In this document: in pieces, positions 4,661 to 5,713 of the stretch
Position numbering within the stretch: position 1 is the first letter of the stretch
How the letters are laid out: each line of letters begins with the position of its first letter
NCBI GenBank assembly: GCA_038247175.1
Contig: JBBRVD010000225.1
Span: 1-5,713, forward strand
Direction of reading: 5' to 3'
Length of the DNA stretch: 5,713 bases
Source: CAISIP01 sp038247175
Lineage (GTDB): Bacteria > Pseudomonadota > Gammaproteobacteria > Burkholderiales > Burkholderiaceae_C
Notes under the pieces: generated by a model
What the model saw: the letters and a program-made list of their open reading frames with translations, nothing else
What the model was told of the DNA's origin: nothing
Database searches by the model: none
Position numbers and translations under genes: made by a program

Positions 4661-5713
4661 CGCGCCGTACCGGTCATGTCTGGCGTCAGCGTGACGATCT
4701 TGCCAAGCGAGGTGGAAGATTCTCCCAGCGCATGCCAGCGTACCAGGTAGGGCTGTCCGGCAACCTGGATCTGTCCTGCAACCGCCTGCGGCAGATCAGC
4801 GATCAGCGCGTCCAGGGCGGGCAGTTGCAATGGCAGCTCGTTGCCCAGCAAGGGCCCTGTGTCGGAGTACAGTTGCTCGGCCCGGATGTTGGCGAACGCG
4901 ATGAGGCCCTCTTCGTCGATGGCCAGCACCGGCAGCGGCATGTTCTGCAGCGCCTCGCGCACGACGTCCAGATTGCGCTGGCCTTGCGTCAGCGTGCGCT
5001 GCTTCTGGTCGAGCGCCTCCTGCAGCTTGCGGTTGCTCTCTGCCAGCTCCTGGTTCGTGCTCCGGATCTGGATGTTCAACTGCGCGTTTTCGTCCCCCAG
5101 TTCCTTGTGGCGGAAGGCTTGCGCAATGAAGGCCCGCAACTGGGCGTCGTCCCAGGGCTTGACCATGAAGCGGTAGACCACGCCTTCACCGATCGCATCG
5201 GTCACTGCCTGCAGATCGGTGTGGCCCGACAGGACCACGCCGATCGCGTCCGGGTGCAGCAGCCTGGCCTGACGCAGGAACTCCACACCGGTCATGCCGG
5301 GCAGGCGCTGGCTCGACACGATTAGGTCGACGGGCTTGGCGGCCATCAGTGCCAGGCCCTGCGGCCCGCTGTTGGCGGTCTGAATCTGGTAGCCGTCGCG
5401 CTGCAGCAACTGCTCGAGCGCACCGACCACGGCGGGGTCGTCGTCGACCAGCAACATCGTGCGTGGTCGGGACGGCAGCCTGATCAGATGGGGCGGCAGT
5501 CGGCGGTCCTCGCGCAGCAGCACCTCGAGTTCGGCAGCCGGCAGCGGACGGGCGAAGAAATAGCCCTGGATCTCGTCGCACACGTGGCGGCGCATGAACT
5601 CGCATTGCATCTCGGTCTCGACGCCTTCGGCGACCACCCGCAGGCCCAGGCCGTGCGCCATCGAGATCACGACCTTGGCGATCACGGCGTCCTGGGAACT
5701 GGTCTGGATATCA
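4657..5713 (-). CDS. EAL - receiver - PAS signalling protein (5' end outside window), pseudo-receiver
   Basis: The visible 351 C-terminal residues stay in frame to the right edge, so the start is missing. Order: end of an EAL domain (1 to about 65; DI at 1-2, VVAEGVET at 26-33, QGYFFARPLP at 49-58), linker, REC domain (about 84-200), coiled coil (about 205-255, many Gln, Glu and Leu), PAS-like domain (about 257-345; PVLAIDEEGLIAFAN). EAL domains hydrolyse cyclic-di-GMP to pGpG, but the EAL and DDFG motifs lie outside the window, so activity cannot be judged. In REC the acidic pocket DDD (90-92), Ser162 and Lys185 (MVKPW) are kept, but the phosphoacceptor position is Ser134 (IVSSQRLPGMTG; codon AGC at 5313-5311) instead of Asp. 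Phosphotransfer by the usual route is therefore unlikely. The TGA overlaps the 63-aa gene by ATGA. REC following EAL, with a terminal PAS, is a less common order. GTG at 5685 is internal, not the start. Confidence 0.93.
   Translation of the reverse strand, partial: DIQTSSQDAVIAKVVISMAHGLGLRVVAEGVETEMQCEFMRRHVCDEIQGYFFARPLPAAELEVLLREDRRLPPHLIRLPSRPRTMLLVDDDPAVVGALEQLLQRDGYQIQTANSGPQGLALMAAKPVDLIVSSQRLPGMTGVEFLRQARLLHPDAIGVVLSGHTDLQAVTDAIGEGVVYRFMVKPWDDAQLRAFIAQAFRHKELGDENAQLNIQIRSTNQELAESNRKLQEALDQKQRTLTQGQRNLDVVREALQNMPLPVLAIDEEGLIAFANIRAEQLYSDTGPLLGNELPLQLPALDALIADLPQAVAGQIQVAGQPYLVRWHALGESSTSLGKIVTLTPDMTGTAR

Overview
The window is GC-rich bacterial DNA with dense coding. Every well-supported gene lies on the minus strand. 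Protein family content (a TAXI-type substrate-binding protein with a C-terminal membrane anchor, a P1-family peptidase, and EAL/REC, HDOD and PilZ signalling proteins) and codon use suggest a betaproteobacterium, probably Burkholderiales. The GTGTCAGAC/TCTGACAC-type repeats at the left edge resemble intergenic repeats I associate with Oxalobacteraceae (Massilia and relatives). The taxonomic placement is inference, not something the sequence proves.

Layout, read in the direction of transcription (right to left). (1) 5713-4657: the 3' part of a large gene whose product ends EAL - REC - coiled coil - PAS. Its start lies beyond the right edge. (2) 4660-4469: a 63-aa protein of unknown function, joined to its neighbours by an ATGA overlap at each end. 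(3) 4472-3633: a 279-aa HDOD protein. These three look like one translationally coupled unit. (4) 3632-3382: a gap with an AT-richer patch that may hold a promoter or operator. (5) 3381-3262: a possible 39-aa leader-like ORF that overlaps the next start by ATGA (weak). (6) 3265-2909: a 118-aa single-domain PilZ protein. (7) 2908-2650: non-coding DNA with an 11-bp tandem repeat and a short perfect palindrome. (8) 2649-1552: a P1-family (DmpA/BapA-like) self-processing peptidase. (9) 1544-222: a TAXI-family solute-binding protein anchored in the membrane, starting 7 bases after the peptidase stop. (10) 208-1: a 78-bp tandem repeat with internal hairpins, cut by the left edge.

Two functional blocks follow. 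The right block is a cyclic-di-GMP-related signalling cluster: an EAL domain (phosphodiesterase family), an HDOD protein and a PilZ receptor. The receiver domain of the EAL protein has Ser at the phosphoacceptor position but keeps the acidic pocket, the Ser/Thr and the Lys. It is therefore probably a pseudo-receiver working by a route other than Asp phosphorylation. The left block pairs a peptidase with a substrate-binding protein, with no TRAP permease in view.

The most unusual sequence features are the 16-bp perfect inverted repeat inside the HDOD gene, the Asp-to-Ser receiver, the doubly coupled 63-aa gene, and the 78-bp repeat array. I see no CRISPR array, tRNA, rRNA, transposase or phage gene.
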